Positions 48,985 to 59,183 of a DNA stretch of 64,000 bases are shown piece after piece. Source of the stretch: Salinicoccus luteus DSM 17002 (GTDB lineage: Bacteria; Bacillota; Bacilli; Staphylococcales; Salinicoccaceae); contig NZ_JONV01000009.1 in NCBI RefSeq assembly GCF_000712035.1, forward strand, positions 204,362-268,361. Reading direction: 5' to 3'. The position numbers were made by a program, and so were the translations under genes. Below the pieces are notes generated by a model. That model saw only the letters and a program-made list of their open reading frames with translations, made no database searches and was not told the DNA's origin. The stretch's first letter is position 1, and each line of letters starts with the position of its first letter.

Positions 48985-49431
48985 ATGGCTTTCGACTACG
49001 ATCTGGATTTTGACAACATCGACTTTCGTGAACAGCCTGAACTATACAGAGTGGGACGAGGCGAACAGGGAGTGCTGATGGTGGAACCCTATAAAAGTGA
49101 AATACTCCCGCACTGGCGCTTCAAGACGCCTGAGATTGCACGGGAATCCTCGGATAAGATCTATCAGATGTATCTGGACTATAAGGAAAAGGACGACTTT
49201 GTGGGTATGGACATGGCGAGGAAATTCCTCCAGATGGGGTATACAAGGTCCCGCCGTTATGCCAATTATAAAGGTGGAAGAAAGTACGATAAGAACGGTG
49301 AAGTGAACGAACGGGATATTGATGAGGAAAAGGCGGAATCGGCCGCGATCTTTGAAGAGAAATGGAAGACGGTGCGGGAGGACGAAGATTACCTCAAGCT
49401 GAAGAAGGCACATCAGAAGAAGTACGGATGA
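48985..49431 (+). CDS. DUF4385 family protein
   Basis: 148 residues, soluble and highly charged. The family-typical stretch YKSEILPHWRFKTP and ARKFLQMGYTRSRRYANYKGGRKY are present. Function unknown. Confidence 0.75.
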   Translation: MAFDYDLDFDNIDFREQPELYRVGRGEQGVLMVEPYKSEILPHWRFKTPEIARESSDKIYQMYLDYKEKDDFVGMDMARKFLQMGYTRSRRYANYKGGRKYDKNGEVNERDIDEEKAESAAIFEEKWKTVREDEDYLKLKKAHQKKYG

Positions 49432-49490
49432 GATGACGCCTGTTCCAATTTACTTCCGTCTCCAAGGTGTCATGAAGGAAAGGTGATTCT

Positions 49491-49946
49491 ATGAAAGTGA
49501 TTGTTGATGCGGATGCATGTCCAGTGAAGGACATCATCATAAAAGAAACAGGGGACAGGCAGGTGCCGGTCGTATTGGTGTCGAGCCTGTCGCACTATTC
49601 CACCCAGGAATTGCCTGATCATGTCCGGGCTGTCTATGTGGAAGCGGGCCCGGATGCTGCGGACTTCAAGGTGGTGCAGCTCGCGGCAGCGGATGATATC
49701 GTGGTGACCCAGGACTATGGGCTTGCTTCCCTGCTTCTGCCGAAGGGGTGCACAGTACTCCATCATAAAGGATTTGAATATGACGCCAGGAATATCGATC
49801 ATCTGCTTGAGACGCGCTATATGGGCAGCATGATCCGCAAAGGCGGCGGGAGGACGAAAGGGCCAAAACCGTTCTCCAGGGAGGATAGGGAGACGTTTCT
49901 CAAGCTCTTCCGCCAGAAGCTCGGGAGTGCAGTGGATAACGGGTAG
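49491..49946 (+). CDS. YaiI/YqxD family (UPF0178) protein
   Basis: 151 residues. MKVIVDADACPVKDII and VTQDYGLASLLL carry the acidic residues of a PIN-like nuclease fold, followed by the family segment GGRTKGPKPF. The activity has not been established for the family. AAAGGTG RBS. Confidence 0.88.
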   Translation: MKVIVDADACPVKDIIIKETGDRQVPVVLVSSLSHYSTQELPDHVRAVYVEAGPDAADFKVVQLAAADDIVVTQDYGLASLLLPKGCTVLHHKGFEYDARNIDHLLETRYMGSMIRKGGGRTKGPKPFSREDRETFLKLFRQKLGSAVDNG

Positions 49947-50040
49947 TTTTTTTATTTATTGCTTTGAGCGTATAACCGAAATGAAAGCTGAATATATAGT
50001 ATATTGAAACGGAAGATATTTTTATGGGAGGAGAATTCTA

Positions 50041-50550
50041 ATGGATGTTAAATTTCCAATCGGTAAACTCGATGTACCAGAAACACCAACACTTGAAAAT
50101 GTACAGGAATGGGCGGAGCAGATCGAGTCCTATACCGGGCGTCTGAGGGACGCTGTAGACGGATTGAGCGAAGAGGAACTTTCAAAAACCTACCGTGAGG
50201 GCAGTTGGACAGTAAGACAGCTTGTCCACCATATTGCGGATTCCCAATTGAATATGTATCAGCGGCTGAAGCTGGCCCTGACGGATGATGGACCGACGGT
50301 GCCAGGCTTTCTCCAGGAAGAATGGGCGGTACAGCCGGATACTGAGCTTCCGGTGGAAGCATCCATCAGAATGCTCGAAGGGATGAACGCACGCATTACA
50401 GAAGTGGCGCGCAACCTGACGGATGCACAATTGGATCGATATTTCATCCATGAGACGAACGGCAGGATTACTGTAGCGACAAAAGTGGCAAAACTTGCAT
50501 GGCATGAGGAACATCATCTGGAACATATAAAAATCGCATTATCGAAATGA
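50041..50550 (+). CDS. YfiT/BstA-like putative bacillithiol transferase (DinB superfamily)
   Basis: 169 residues in a four-helix bundle. The metal-binding histidines sit in VHHIADS (about 63-64) and WHEEHHLEH near the C terminus. YfiT-like proteins transfer bacillithiol to electrophiles in Firmicutes; the reaction is taken from the family. GGGAGGAG RBS. Confidence 0.82.
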   Translation: MDVKFPIGKLDVPETPTLENVQEWAEQIESYTGRLRDAVDGLSEEELSKTYREGSWTVRQLVHHIADSQLNMYQRLKLALTDDGPTVPGFLQEEWAVQPDTELPVEASIRMLEGMNARITEVARNLTDAQLDRYFIHETNGRITVATKVAKLAWHEEHHLEHIKIALSK

Positions 50551-50662
50551 TGGGGCCGGCTAGCCTGTTGTCTCTAGATGCCAAAGTGTGTATAAAGATG
50601 CCTGAAACCGGGAATGAATAACTGATTGGCAAACAGCTTCATACTACGGGACGGAGGTTATC

Positions 50663-51541
50663 ATGATGAACATCGATTTCGAGCATATCAAGACGAATGG
50701 AGTAGAGCTCCATGTTGCGGTATCCGGCCCCGAGGAGGGGGATCTGGTGATACTGCTCCATGGCTTTCCCGAGTTCTGGTTCAGCTGGAGAAGACAGATC
50801 CGTGAGCTGGCCGGAGCGGGATACAGGGTCATCGCCCCCGACCAGCGTGGATATAATAAAAGCGACAAGCCCGATGGTGTACGGTCATATGACATCGACA
50901 CGCTCAGGGATGATATCATCGGGCTCATCCACCACTTCGGGCACAAGGCTGCGGCCATCATCGGCCACGACTGGGGCGGTGCGGTAGGATGGCATCTGGC
51001 AGCTACACGCCCGGGACTGGTCCGGGGCTTTGTGGCGATCAACATGCCGCACCTGGCAGTATTACCTAAAGTTATGCTGACGACACCGCTGCAGTGGCTG
51101 AGGAGTTCATACATGCTGTTCTTCCAGACCCCGAAAGTGCCGGAGAAGATCTTGAGCAGGAACGATTACCGATATATGGAGCAGGCGCTTAGGACGACGA
51201 GCAAAAAAGGGACATTCACAGAAGAAGAGCTCGGTGCTTATAAGATCGCCTGGGCAAGGCCCAAGACGTTGACGAGCATGCTGAACTGGTATCGTGCAAT
51301 GCCCTTCAGCATGAAAAGTGTGCGGAAGGGTAATATCGAAGTGCCCGTAAAGATCATTTGGGGAGAAGGTGACCAGTTCCTTTCCACCAAGCTGGCAGAG
51401 GAGAGCCTGAAGTTCACAGACAGCAATTCTGTTATCTGGGTCGAGGATGCGACGCATTGGGTTCATCAGGAAAAACCTGATTTCGTCAACGACCAGCTCA
51501 TACATTTCCTGGACAAAACGGCTTCCCGGGTTATTCGGTAA
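50663..51541 (+). CDS. Alpha/beta hydrolase, epoxide hydrolase-like
   Basis: 292 residues. HGFP oxyanion loop (33-36), nucleophile Asp103 in GHDWGGAVGW and the late catalytic His in DATHWVHQEKPD. An aspartate nucleophile points to epoxide hydrolases or haloalkane dehalogenases rather than esterases. A cap domain lies between (about 130-220). Either of two adjacent ATGs could start it. Confidence 0.85.
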   Translation: MMNIDFEHIKTNGVELHVAVSGPEEGDLVILLHGFPEFWFSWRRQIRELAGAGYRVIAPDQRGYNKSDKPDGVRSYDIDTLRDDIIGLIHHFGHKAAAIIGHDWGGAVGWHLAATRPGLVRGFVAINMPHLAVLPKVMLTTPLQWLRSSYMLFFQTPKVPEKILSRNDYRYMEQALRTTSKKGTFTEEELGAYKIAWARPKTLTSMLNWYRAMPFSMKSVRKGNIEVPVKIIWGEGDQFLSTKLAEESLKFTDSNSVIWVEDATHWVHQEKPDFVNDQLIHFLDKTASRVIR

Positions 51542-51620
51542 GCCGGAGGCCCTATTTCCCTGAAGCTTGTTTTATTGATATGGTGGAGGGAACAGACTTG
51601 TGGATCGGTAGGTGGAATCA

Positions 51621-52409
51621 ATGGTATCGACAGGCACAATCATCATCATGTCCATCGTGGGGCTCACTGCATTTCTGCTGTCCTTCCTCTTTATATTGAT
51701 ATTGAGACGCTGGTTTGAGATTCAATGGATTCCCATCATCATTGGTGCAGTGACATTCATCATCTTTGCGATGGTGCTTGAACAGATTTCTCATTTTTTC
51801 GTTCTTGGCTCTGAAATGGGTGAAGAGATTCCGCTGCTTAAAAACTCTCCCTGGCTATATGTATTATACGGAGTGCTTGCTGCCGGGGTTTTCGAGGAAA
51901 CAGGCAGACTTGTCGCTTTCCTGCTGATGAAGAGGAGGTATCGAAAGCTGGATACCGCCATTTCCTATGGTATCGGCCATGGAGGGGTGGAAGCGATGAT
52001 CCTCCTCGGCCTTGGCATGGTGAGTGCAATTGTATTCAGCATACTCATCAACAGTGGCAGCAGCATATTGGATGGGCTGCCGGCGGGAGCCTTGGAACCC
52101 GTGACAGGGACTGCAAATTATATGTATGTACTATCGATTGTCGAACGGGTCTTTGCCATTAGTGTCCACATTGGCCTCTCTGTCATCGTATGGGTTTCCG
52201 TGATGGAAGAAGGCAAGTGGTGGCTCTTTCCAGTGGCCATCATATTGCATGCTCTGACAAACCTTACTGCAGGAATGTTCCAATCCGGTTTGCTGAGCAG
52301 CATCTGGATGGTTTATATTGGATTCATCGTAATGACTGCAGTGACACTATGGGTCGCCTATGTGGTGGGAGTGAAGCGAAGCAGTCACAGGCGGAAGAAC
52401 TCTGTATAG
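51621..52409 (+). CDS. YhfC-family intramembrane protease-like protein
   Basis: 262 residues with about seven membrane helices. The CPBP/YhfC-type motifs AGVFEETGRLVAF, YGIGHGGVEA and LHALTNL supply Glu and His that could bind zinc. Proteolysis is unproven. ATG 51621 follows AGGTGG. Confidence 0.75.
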   Translation: MVSTGTIIIMSIVGLTAFLLSFLFILILRRWFEIQWIPIIIGAVTFIIFAMVLEQISHFFVLGSEMGEEIPLLKNSPWLYVLYGVLAAGVFEETGRLVAFLLMKRRYRKLDTAISYGIGHGGVEAMILLGLGMVSAIVFSILINSGSSILDGLPAGALEPVTGTANYMYVLSIVERVFAISVHIGLSVIVWVSVMEEGKWWLFPVAIILHALTNLTAGMFQSGLLSSIWMVYIGFIVMTAVTLWVAYVVGVKRSSHRRKNSV

Positions 52410-52438
52410 GGTTGTGAAAAGCGTGGGAGGAAAAGGGG

Positions 52439-52463
52439 TGAGCAGTTGCTCATTCTTTTTTTT
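52439..52463 (+). terminator. Short terminator after the YhfC-like gene
   Basis: A TGAGC/GCTCA stem with an AGTT loop and a run of nine T. Confidence 0.65.
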
Positions 52464-52496
52464 AATAACTTATGTGAAAAAATTAACAATAAAGTA

Positions 52497-52525
52497 TTGC
52501 ATATGTGATAAAAATCACATATAAT
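52497..52525 (+). promoter_or_regulatory. Promoter with FNR/CRP-type operator before the DoxX gene
   Basis: TTGCAT (52497-52502) and TATAAT (52520-52525), 17-bp spacer. A perfect palindrome, ATATGTGAT-AAAA-ATCACATAT (52501-52522), fills the spacer and contains TGTGA-N6-TCACA. A weaker copy, TGTGA-N6-TAACA, lies at 52473-52488. The spacer position predicts repression. The binder could be an ArcR/FNR-like protein or Rex. Confidence 0.75.
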
Positions 52526-52568
52526 AAACCTATAGAAAAGAACGGATAATAAGAGAGGGGAAATACAA

Positions 52569-53087
52569 ATGATCAGATGGTTGAAGGAACATAAGGCGAG
52601 TAAATATGTATTACTTATTTTGAGGATATTCCTGGGATTTGGATGGTTTACAAGTGGCCTGGGGAAAGTGATGAACGGCTTTGACGCTTCGGGATACCTG
52701 CAGAATGCAGTACAGAATCCTGTATTGGGTCCGGACGGTAATGCAGTCTATCCATGGTATACATTCCTTGTGGAAAATGTCTTTCTGCCGATGGCGCCGA
52801 TCGTCAATGTCATGATTCCATGGGGAGAACTGTTTGTTGGCCTCGGATTGCTTCTTGGGGGACTGACGACCTATGCGGTACTCTTCGGTTTGATGATGAA
52901 CTTCGCTTTCCTGTTTGCTGGTACAGTATCAGTGAATCCGCTCTACATCCTCATCGGGCTGGTTATACTCGCCGGAGGACACAAGGCGGGAAGCCTGGGG
53001 ATTGACCGCTTCCTATACCGCCAGAATGAAGATGGTGCATCCCACCGATTCAAGTTTCCGGTACGCAAGCGCGAAGTAACTGAATAA
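52569..53087 (+). CDS. DoxX-family membrane protein
   Basis: 172 residues with four membrane helices. The DoxX pattern LRIFLGFGWFTSGLGKV starts helix 1, and WGELFVGLGLLLGG is helix 2. Members are linked to quinone or thiosulfate oxidation and redox stress, but no activity can be assigned. It stands alone behind a redox-type operator. Confidence 0.83.
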   Translation: MIRWLKEHKASKYVLLILRIFLGFGWFTSGLGKVMNGFDASGYLQNAVQNPVLGPDGNAVYPWYTFLVENVFLPMAPIVNVMIPWGELFVGLGLLLGGLTTYAVLFGLMMNFAFLFAGTVSVNPLYILIGLVILAGGHKAGSLGIDRFLYRQNEDGASHRFKFPVRKREVTE

Positions 53088-53105
53088 TTCCCGGTACATC
53101 AATGG

Positions 53106-53134
53106 CCCGGCTCCCAATATGGAGCCGGGTTTTT
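53106..53134 (+). terminator. Terminator of the DoxX gene
   Basis: A perfect 9-bp stem CCCGGCTCC/GGAGCCGGG, 6-nt loop, T5. Confidence 0.9.
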
Positions 53135-53236
53135 CTCTGCCATATTCTTCTGTAGACTGTCTTTCCATCCTTTGTTGAGTAATTCCATTATCCCGGTTAT
53201 GATTGACTTAATATTTGCAAAAGATGGGGATAGACA

Positions 53237-54528
53237 ATGAAATTCCTGAAGAAGATAAGAAACAGCATATGGGTCATCCCGATCTTCTATTGTTCAATGG
53301 CAGTTGCCTTGGCATTGATTGTCGTTTATGTGGACATGAAGGTGCTGCCGAGACTCAACTTTGAACTGCCTTTCTTCCTCGCCACTAAAGTCGATTTCGC
53401 CAAAGAGATACTCGGTTCCATTTCGGGGGCACTCCTGACGATGACGACAATTACATTCTCCACCATCATGGTGATGCTGACTACATATTCTTCGCAGTTT
53501 TCGCCGAGGTACTGACGAACTTCGTCAATGACCGGAGGACGATGCGCGTGCTTGGTGTATTCATGGGTGGTTTTCTATATTCGATATTGTCCTTGGCTTT
53601 CATGCAGCAGGCGACTTTTGAAGGTGAGGTCATTTCAGCAATTGTGGCGGTCATGCTGGCCGTACTCTGCTTGTTCTTCTTTGCCTACTTTATACATTTC
53701 GTCGCTTCGAGCATACAGGTCAGCAATCTGATCAACTCGCTCGTGGAAGATGTGAAGGATGAGATAGACAGGGAAGAGAAGCGGCTCGGCCAGGACCATG
53801 TGGCGATCAGCAGTCTCGAACCGGAGATGGTGACCGAATATGATGCAGTCACATCATTCAAGTCGGAGAGTTTCGGATTCATCCAGTTCATGAACCATGA
53901 CAGACTGTTTGAATGGGCGGATGAAAATGGCGCGGTAATCCATATCAATCAGCTGATTGGTGAGTTCGTAACGACCTCCACTATTCTTTTGACCGTCCAT
54001 CATGACGACGATGTTGAAGTGCCGGATAGTCTGGTCGGTAATATAGAACTGGGCAAGGAGCGGATCGTCTATCAGGATGTGGACTATGGTCTACAGAAGA
54101 TCGTAGATGTTGCCATCAGGGCGCTTTCTCCCGGAATCAATGATCCCAACACTGCCGTCCAGTGCATTCATTACCTGTCCGAGGCATTGATAAAGAATTT
54201 CAAATATACTGGCACGCATGTCATCTACAATGATGAGATGCATATCGGACGGCTTGTAGCCAAAAGGAGCAGTGTAGAGGATAAGCTGTATAAGGTGCTG
54301 TCACAGATCAGTTTCTATGGCCGGCAGGACGTAACCATCCTGAAGGCTCTGATTGAGTCTTTGGAAAATATTGCGATGAATAGTACAGACGATGTAAAAC
54401 GTGAAATTGATGTATTCAGCCCATATGTATACGACGGATTCGATGAGGACGTTCTCCATGGCATCGACTACAAATACATCAATGAAAGACAGGTGCGGTT
54501 GAGTGAAGCGCTGAACAGAGTGCAGTAG
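53237..54528 (+). pseudogene. DUF2254 membrane protein, split by one frameshift
   Basis: The first part (53237-53515) has two membrane helices and ends TMTTITFSTIMVMLTTYSSQFSPR, then meets a stop. The second frame continues directly as LTNFVNDRRTMRVLGVFMGGFLYS, followed by two more helices and a large soluble domain to 54528. One extra G near 53507 (AGGTA to AGGGTA) would restore a single protein of about 430 residues. The rest is well preserved, so the lesion is recent or a sequencing error. Confidence 0.82.
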
Positions 54529-54624
54529 AGGACCTCGGCGATATTCATCCCTGGACTGTTTTTGGTTTGGAAGTAAAGGCATTGGGAATAACAATGCATC
54601 AGGAAGGGAGAAGGAGGCATTGAT

Positions 54625-55353
54625 ATGGGAATCTGGTTCAGCCTGCTATTCACAATTGGTTTTGTAATTATCCATCTGACATCTAAACAGATGAAGTTCC
54701 TCAAAGTCGCCCCCAGGAGTAAATTTCTATCCGTTGCGGGCGGAATTTCCGTAGCATATGTATTCATGCATCTTCTGCCGGAACTTGGGGAATATCAGGA
54801 AGCATTCGAAGGAACAATTGAGAGCATTGAATTTCTTGAAAATCATATCTATATCATAGCCCTGTTCGGTCTTGTCGTTTTCTATGGCCTGGAACAGCTC
54901 GCGAAGCATTCTAAGAGGATGGGCGCAGAGAAGGGTACATACAAGGCTTCCGCCGGTGTATTCTGGGTTCATATCGGCTCCTTCGTGCTGTACAACGCCA
55001 TCATCGGCTACCTGCTGCTCAGGGGCGAATATCAGTCGGAATGGGGCATGCTGTTCTATTTTATCGCCATGGGCATCCACTTTATTACAAACGACAAGGC
55101 ACTGCGTGCGGCGCACAAAGAAGATTATGACCGCTACGGCCGTTGGCTGCTTGCCCTGTCCATTACAGTGGGTTGGGTGATCGGCGTATTTACTGAAATT
55201 AATATCCTTGCCATTTCGATACTGACAGCCCTTCTGGCGGGCGGCGTGATACTCAATGTAATGAAGGAAGAGCTGCCCGAGGAGCGGGAAAGCAGTTTCC
55301 CGGCCTTTTTCTCCGGTATGCTGGGCTATACTCTGTTACTATTGTTCATGTGA
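54625..55353 (+). CDS. Integral membrane protein, ZIP-like, unknown
   Basis: 242 residues with about seven membrane helices. GGISVAYVFMHLLPEL recalls the metal-binding helix of ZIP transporters, and His/Asp/Asn occur again in GIHFITNDKALRAAH. The overall match to ZIP is weak. GAAGGAGG RBS. Confidence 0.5.
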   Translation: MGIWFSLLFTIGFVIIHLTSKQMKFLKVAPRSKFLSVAGGISVAYVFMHLLPELGEYQEAFEGTIESIEFLENHIYIIALFGLVVFYGLEQLAKHSKRMGAEKGTYKASAGVFWVHIGSFVLYNAIIGYLLLRGEYQSEWGMLFYFIAMGIHFITNDKALRAAHKEDYDRYGRWLLALSITVGWVIGVFTEINILAISILTALLAGGVILNVMKEELPEERESSFPAFFSGMLGYTLLLLFM

Positions 55354-55455
55354 TTACGGCAATTAGATTGGAATCATTTCCGCAGTGTATACAGTATATT
55401 AAAGTGGAACTGAAACTGTTCCTTCAGATGTATCTTGAACAGTTTGATATCGCCC

Positions 55456-55493
55456 AAAAGAGTACTCCTTGAACATAAAAGGAGTACTCTTTT
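55456..55493 (+). terminator. Terminator after the ZIP-like gene
   Basis: A perfect 15-bp stem (55456-55470 with 55479-55493) and a T tract. Confidence 0.9.
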
Positions 55494-55575
55494 TATATGC
55501 GGCACCCCCTCAGAAGACTATAAACCTCTTTGTCAGGGTATAGGTACGTATTGATAATAGGAAGAGGGTGTATTG

Positions 55576-57003
55576 ATGAAGATACTGCTGACCGGTGCTT
55601 CCGGATATATTGGAGGCAACTTGCTGGAGAATCTTAAAAAGGATTACGAAATCGTTGCCATTTCTAGGCATACGGACAACAAGAAAGATGAAGAGAATGT
55701 GACATGGAAGGAAGCGGATCTCTATTCCCAGATTGATATAGAAAATGTAATGGAGGATATAGACATTGCAATCTATCTCGTCCATTCCATGCAGCCTTCC
55801 TCAAAACTGTCCCAGGCCAAATTCGAGGACATGGATGCGATACTTGCGGACAATTTCGCATGGGCGGCAAAACAGAAGGGCGTAAAGCGGATCATCTATC
55901 TAAGCGGGATCATCCCAGATGATGAAAAGCTTTCTGAACATCTGGAAAGCCGATTGGAATGTGAGAAGATACTCGGGTCCTACGGCATTCCCGTATCGAC
56001 GCTGCGTGCCGGCCTGATTGTCGGCCCAAAGGGATCTTCATTTCCCATACTCCACAATCTGGTGAAGCGGCTGCCTGGCCTGCTGTTGCCGGCATGGGCC
56101 TATAACCGGACGCATCCCGTCGCACTGAAGGATGTCATAACAGGATTGACGAGTGTGGTCAAAAGAGCGCCCGATAAAAATGAGTCCATCGATATCGGCG
56201 GCCCTGAAGAGAAGTCCTACAGACAACTTTTTGAAGAGACGGCCGAAGTGATGGACAAGAAACTGCCGATGATCGATCTGCCGATCATTCCGATCGCATT
56301 GTCCAAGCTGTGGGTCAGGCTCATTGCACAGAAGCCGAAGGAGATGGTCTATCCATTGCTGGAAAGTCTGACACACAATATGGTGATGAAAGATGAGAAT
56401 TATGTGGAAGGCATCTCCAATGCACCAACGACTTTCAAGGAGAGTGTGCGCATCGCACTTGAAGATGAGATAGATTCAAGTTCAAAAAAGGGCGTTGAAA
56501 TCATACAGAAAAAAGATATAGAGAAGAATGACGTGAAATCGGTACAGCGTATCCGGATTCCGAAGCAATGGTCGGTTGATGATGTGGCAGACTACTACGT
56601 GAACTGGCTGTCCCGGATTGGCGGTAAATTCATCAGTACACGTGTAAAGGACAGGGAGACATCGATTGCCCTGCCGTTCTTCAAATCACCGATTCTGGTT
56701 CTGGAAAAATCAGAAGAGCGTTCATATGAAGATCGCATACTCTACTATATCAAAGGAGGAAAATTCTCGCAGACAAGGGAAGATGGACGGGCACGCCTCG
56801 AGTTCCGGCGCGTACTGGATACGGATGAAGTTCTGATTGCAATTCATGAATACGAGCCGACACTCCCGTGGTTCGTCTATACGCTTACACAGGCCAAGGT
56901 GCACCTGCTCGTAATGAAGGCCTTCGGTTTTGAGACCAGGCTGCTTGCGAACATGCTGGATTCACAGTATGCGAGATATGTTTCCAATCCGAATGAAGGG
57001 TAG
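55576..57003 (+). CDS. NAD(P)-binding SDR-like protein with C-terminal DUF2867-type domain
   Basis: 475 residues in two parts. Residues 1-290 are an atypical short-chain dehydrogenase (LLTGASGYIGGNLLENL nucleotide site, YLSGIIPDD, LRAGLIVGPKGSSF). Residues 330-470 form a separate domain (WSVDDVADYYVNWLSRIGGKFISTRV, then IHEYEPTLPWFVYTLTQAKVH), as in DUF2867. The substrate is unknown. ATG 55576 follows GAGGGTG. Confidence 0.82.
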   Translation: MKILLTGASGYIGGNLLENLKKDYEIVAISRHTDNKKDEENVTWKEADLYSQIDIENVMEDIDIAIYLVHSMQPSSKLSQAKFEDMDAILADNFAWAAKQKGVKRIIYLSGIIPDDEKLSEHLESRLECEKILGSYGIPVSTLRAGLIVGPKGSSFPILHNLVKRLPGLLLPAWAYNRTHPVALKDVITGLTSVVKRAPDKNESIDIGGPEEKSYRQLFEETAEVMDKKLPMIDLPIIPIALSKLWVRLIAQKPKEMVYPLLESLTHNMVMKDENYVEGISNAPTTFKESVRIALEDEIDSSSKKGVEIIQKKDIEKNDVKSVQRIRIPKQWSVDDVADYYVNWLSRIGGKFISTRVKDRETSIALPFFKSPILVLEKSEERSYEDRILYYIKGGKFSQTREDGRARLEFRRVLDTDEVLIAIHEYEPTLPWFVYTLTQAKVHLLVMKAFGFETRLLANMLDSQYARYVSNPNEG

Positions 57004-57140
57004 TATATCGAAGACTTCAGCTTTTGGAGTCTTTTTTACATATAAATGAAACAATTTTGAATATTTACTTGAGATATCGGATGAATAGTGTTTTAATTAT
57101 TAACTAAACATAGGGGAAATACATAGAAGAGGTAGCCAAA

Positions 57141-58373
57141 ATGAAAGATAATATCCGCATGGCTACTAGCCTGTATATCAATTACATCCTTCTCGGGATG
57201 ATCAATCTCATCATCGCATTGCATATGAGTTTTCTGACCGTTCAATTTGATGCAGATGCAGCATCGATCAGCGGCCTGATTTCTGCCATCGGGTTCGGAA
57301 AACTGTTTGCACTGTCCTTTGCGGGCCGTCTGTCGGATTCTTTGGGAAGGAAACCGATGGTCATTACAGCATGCATATTATATGTGGTATTTTTGATTGC
57401 CATTCCTTTATCACCGACATATGCGGTGGCTTTTGCATTTGCACTCCTTGCTGGAATGGGAAATTCCATACTCGATACAAGCACATATCCTGCATTGATT
57501 GAAGGATTTCCGAACCGCTCAAGTTCTGCAACTGTACTGGTCAAGGCATTCATGTCCATCGGGGCGACGATTCTCCCCCTGATCATCACGTTCTTCATTG
57601 CGCGTGACATGTTCTATGGCTATACCTTCTTCATCATGGCATTCATCTTTCTGGTCAATGCAGTCCACCTGATGACGGTAAGGTTTCCAAAAGCCAATAT
57701 GGCCATTGTCAAACCGAACCCGGAAGGCGAAGTGGAAAGTATCCCCGTAGTGACGTTCAGGGAGCGGCCGAAATTCTGGAAAGAGGGCATCACGGTAATT
57801 TTCATTGGATTCATATCCGTCTCCCTGCTACTGATCATCCAGACATGGCTGGCAACCTATGCCGAGGATATCATCGGGCTTGGTGAATCAACAGCCATCA
57901 ACCTGCTGAGCTACTATAGCTTCGGAGGGTTCATTACAGTGATTCTGCTTTCTGCGATTTTGGGCAGAGTCTTTCGGCCGATCACTGTGCTGATTCTCTA
58001 TCCTTTTATTGCGAGTGTTGCTCTGCTGTCGCTGTTGTTTGTATCGAACTACTACTTATTGGTCGGCATTGCATTTCTGCTGGGCCTGTCGACATCCGGC
58101 CTGTTCCAGTTGGCGGTGACATTGATGTCCGAATTCTTTCCTGAGAAGAAAGGGGCAAGCACTGCCTACGTTACCTTGTCATCGAGCATCGCCTTCATCG
58201 TGATGCCTTTTGTGACAGGGCTGATGAACAGATATTTGGACGCTTCATATATCTTCATTTTTGAAATATTTATTGCGTTCATTGCGATGGGATTGGCAAT
58301 TTTCATTTCAACAAGATACCGCCGTATATTCGGCATAGAAGCGCCTGGGAAGGCGATGTGGAGGGTGTCCTAA
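57141..58373 (+). CDS. MFS transporter
   Basis: 410 residues, 12 membrane helices. The loop 2-3 motif GRLSDSLGRKPMVI is conserved. A cytoplasmic loop of about 50 residues divides the two halves (KPNPEGEVESIPVVTF). The substrate cannot be inferred. AGAGG RBS; a lone gene. Confidence 0.82.
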   Translation: MKDNIRMATSLYINYILLGMINLIIALHMSFLTVQFDADAASISGLISAIGFGKLFALSFAGRLSDSLGRKPMVITACILYVVFLIAIPLSPTYAVAFAFALLAGMGNSILDTSTYPALIEGFPNRSSSATVLVKAFMSIGATILPLIITFFIARDMFYGYTFFIMAFIFLVNAVHLMTVRFPKANMAIVKPNPEGEVESIPVVTFRERPKFWKEGITVIFIGFISVSLLLIIQTWLATYAEDIIGLGESTAINLLSYYSFGGFITVILLSAILGRVFRPITVLILYPFIASVALLSLLFVSNYYLLVGIAFLLGLSTSGLFQLAVTLMSEFFPEKKGASTAYVTLSSSIAFIVMPFVTGLMNRYLDASYIFIFEIFIAFIAMGLAIFISTRYRRIFGIEAPGKAMWRVS

Positions 58374-58399
58374 GAAATAGAGGAAAAGACAGCGGACCG

Positions 58400-59182
58400 T
58401 TATATCACACCGGTCCTGCTGTCTTTTGCGTTTTTGGGGGCATGCGCCTGATACCATTGCCAGCACAGGATGACGATCAGTCCAAGATCGATGATATCCC
58501 CGCCATAGTACATCAGTAGAGCACCGCTTTCGCCTGCGTCCTTTGAGATTCCAGTTGGTGGCGCAGCGTAGATGAGCTTGGACAATACTTTGTGGAAACC
58601 TAGCGCAAGGACCAGTACGATGGCCCGGTACATGAAACTGTATCTATGCGTCGTGATATCGATATAGATGATGGAGATGGTGAATAGATATCCTGCAAGG
58701 AAAACATGCAGGTGGACTAGTCCATACAGCCATGCAGATGTATGCATCAGTGTGAAAAGATCGGTCATGTAGATGAGGAAGAGCCCGCCGATATTCAGGG
58801 TGGCTGCAATTATTGGGTTGGTGACGAAACTTACGTATCTGCTGTTGAGCAGCCGGCTCAGATTCCTGGCTGCAGGGACGTTCAATGTGCGCATGAGCAA
58901 GGTCATCGGTTTTCCGAATACGAGGATGAGCGGTGCCAGCATGCCGAGCAGCAGGTGCCCCGCCATATGTGCAGTAAAGTCTGTATGTGCCAGTTGGGCG
59001 AGGGGTCCGGTCAAAGTCAACGCAGCGAGGATGATGCCGGCAGACCAGAAAATATAGCGGTGAAATGGCCATTTCCTGTGCTTGCCATTCGAAATGTGCA
59101 TGGCAATCGGGTACAGGAGCAGCGCAGCGAGTGCAATGAATCCAGCAGTAAATTCAATGGGAAGGAAGTTTGCGTGCGTCAT
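58400..59182 (-). CDS. CtaG-like cytochrome c oxidase assembly protein (caa3_CtaG family)
   Basis: 260 residues with about seven membrane helices. The family histidine motifs HMAGHLLLGMLAPLILVFG and LYGLVHLHVFLAGYLF could bind copper. In Bacillus CtaG is needed for caa3 oxidase. No oxidase genes are adjacent here, only the DUF2243 gene that precedes it with a one-base gap. Confidence 0.87.
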   Translation of the reverse strand: MTHANFLPIEFTAGFIALAALLLYPIAMHISNGKHRKWPFHRYIFWSAGIILAALTLTGPLAQLAHTDFTAHMAGHLLLGMLAPLILVFGKPMTLLMRTLNVPAARNLSRLLNSRYVSFVTNPIIAATLNIGGLFLIYMTDLFTLMHTSAWLYGLVHLHVFLAGYLFTISIIYIDITTHRYSFMYRAIVLVLALGFHKVLSKLIYAAPPTGISKDAGESGALLMYYGGDIIDLGLIVILCWQWYQAHAPKNAKDSRTGVI

Positions 59183-59183
59183 A

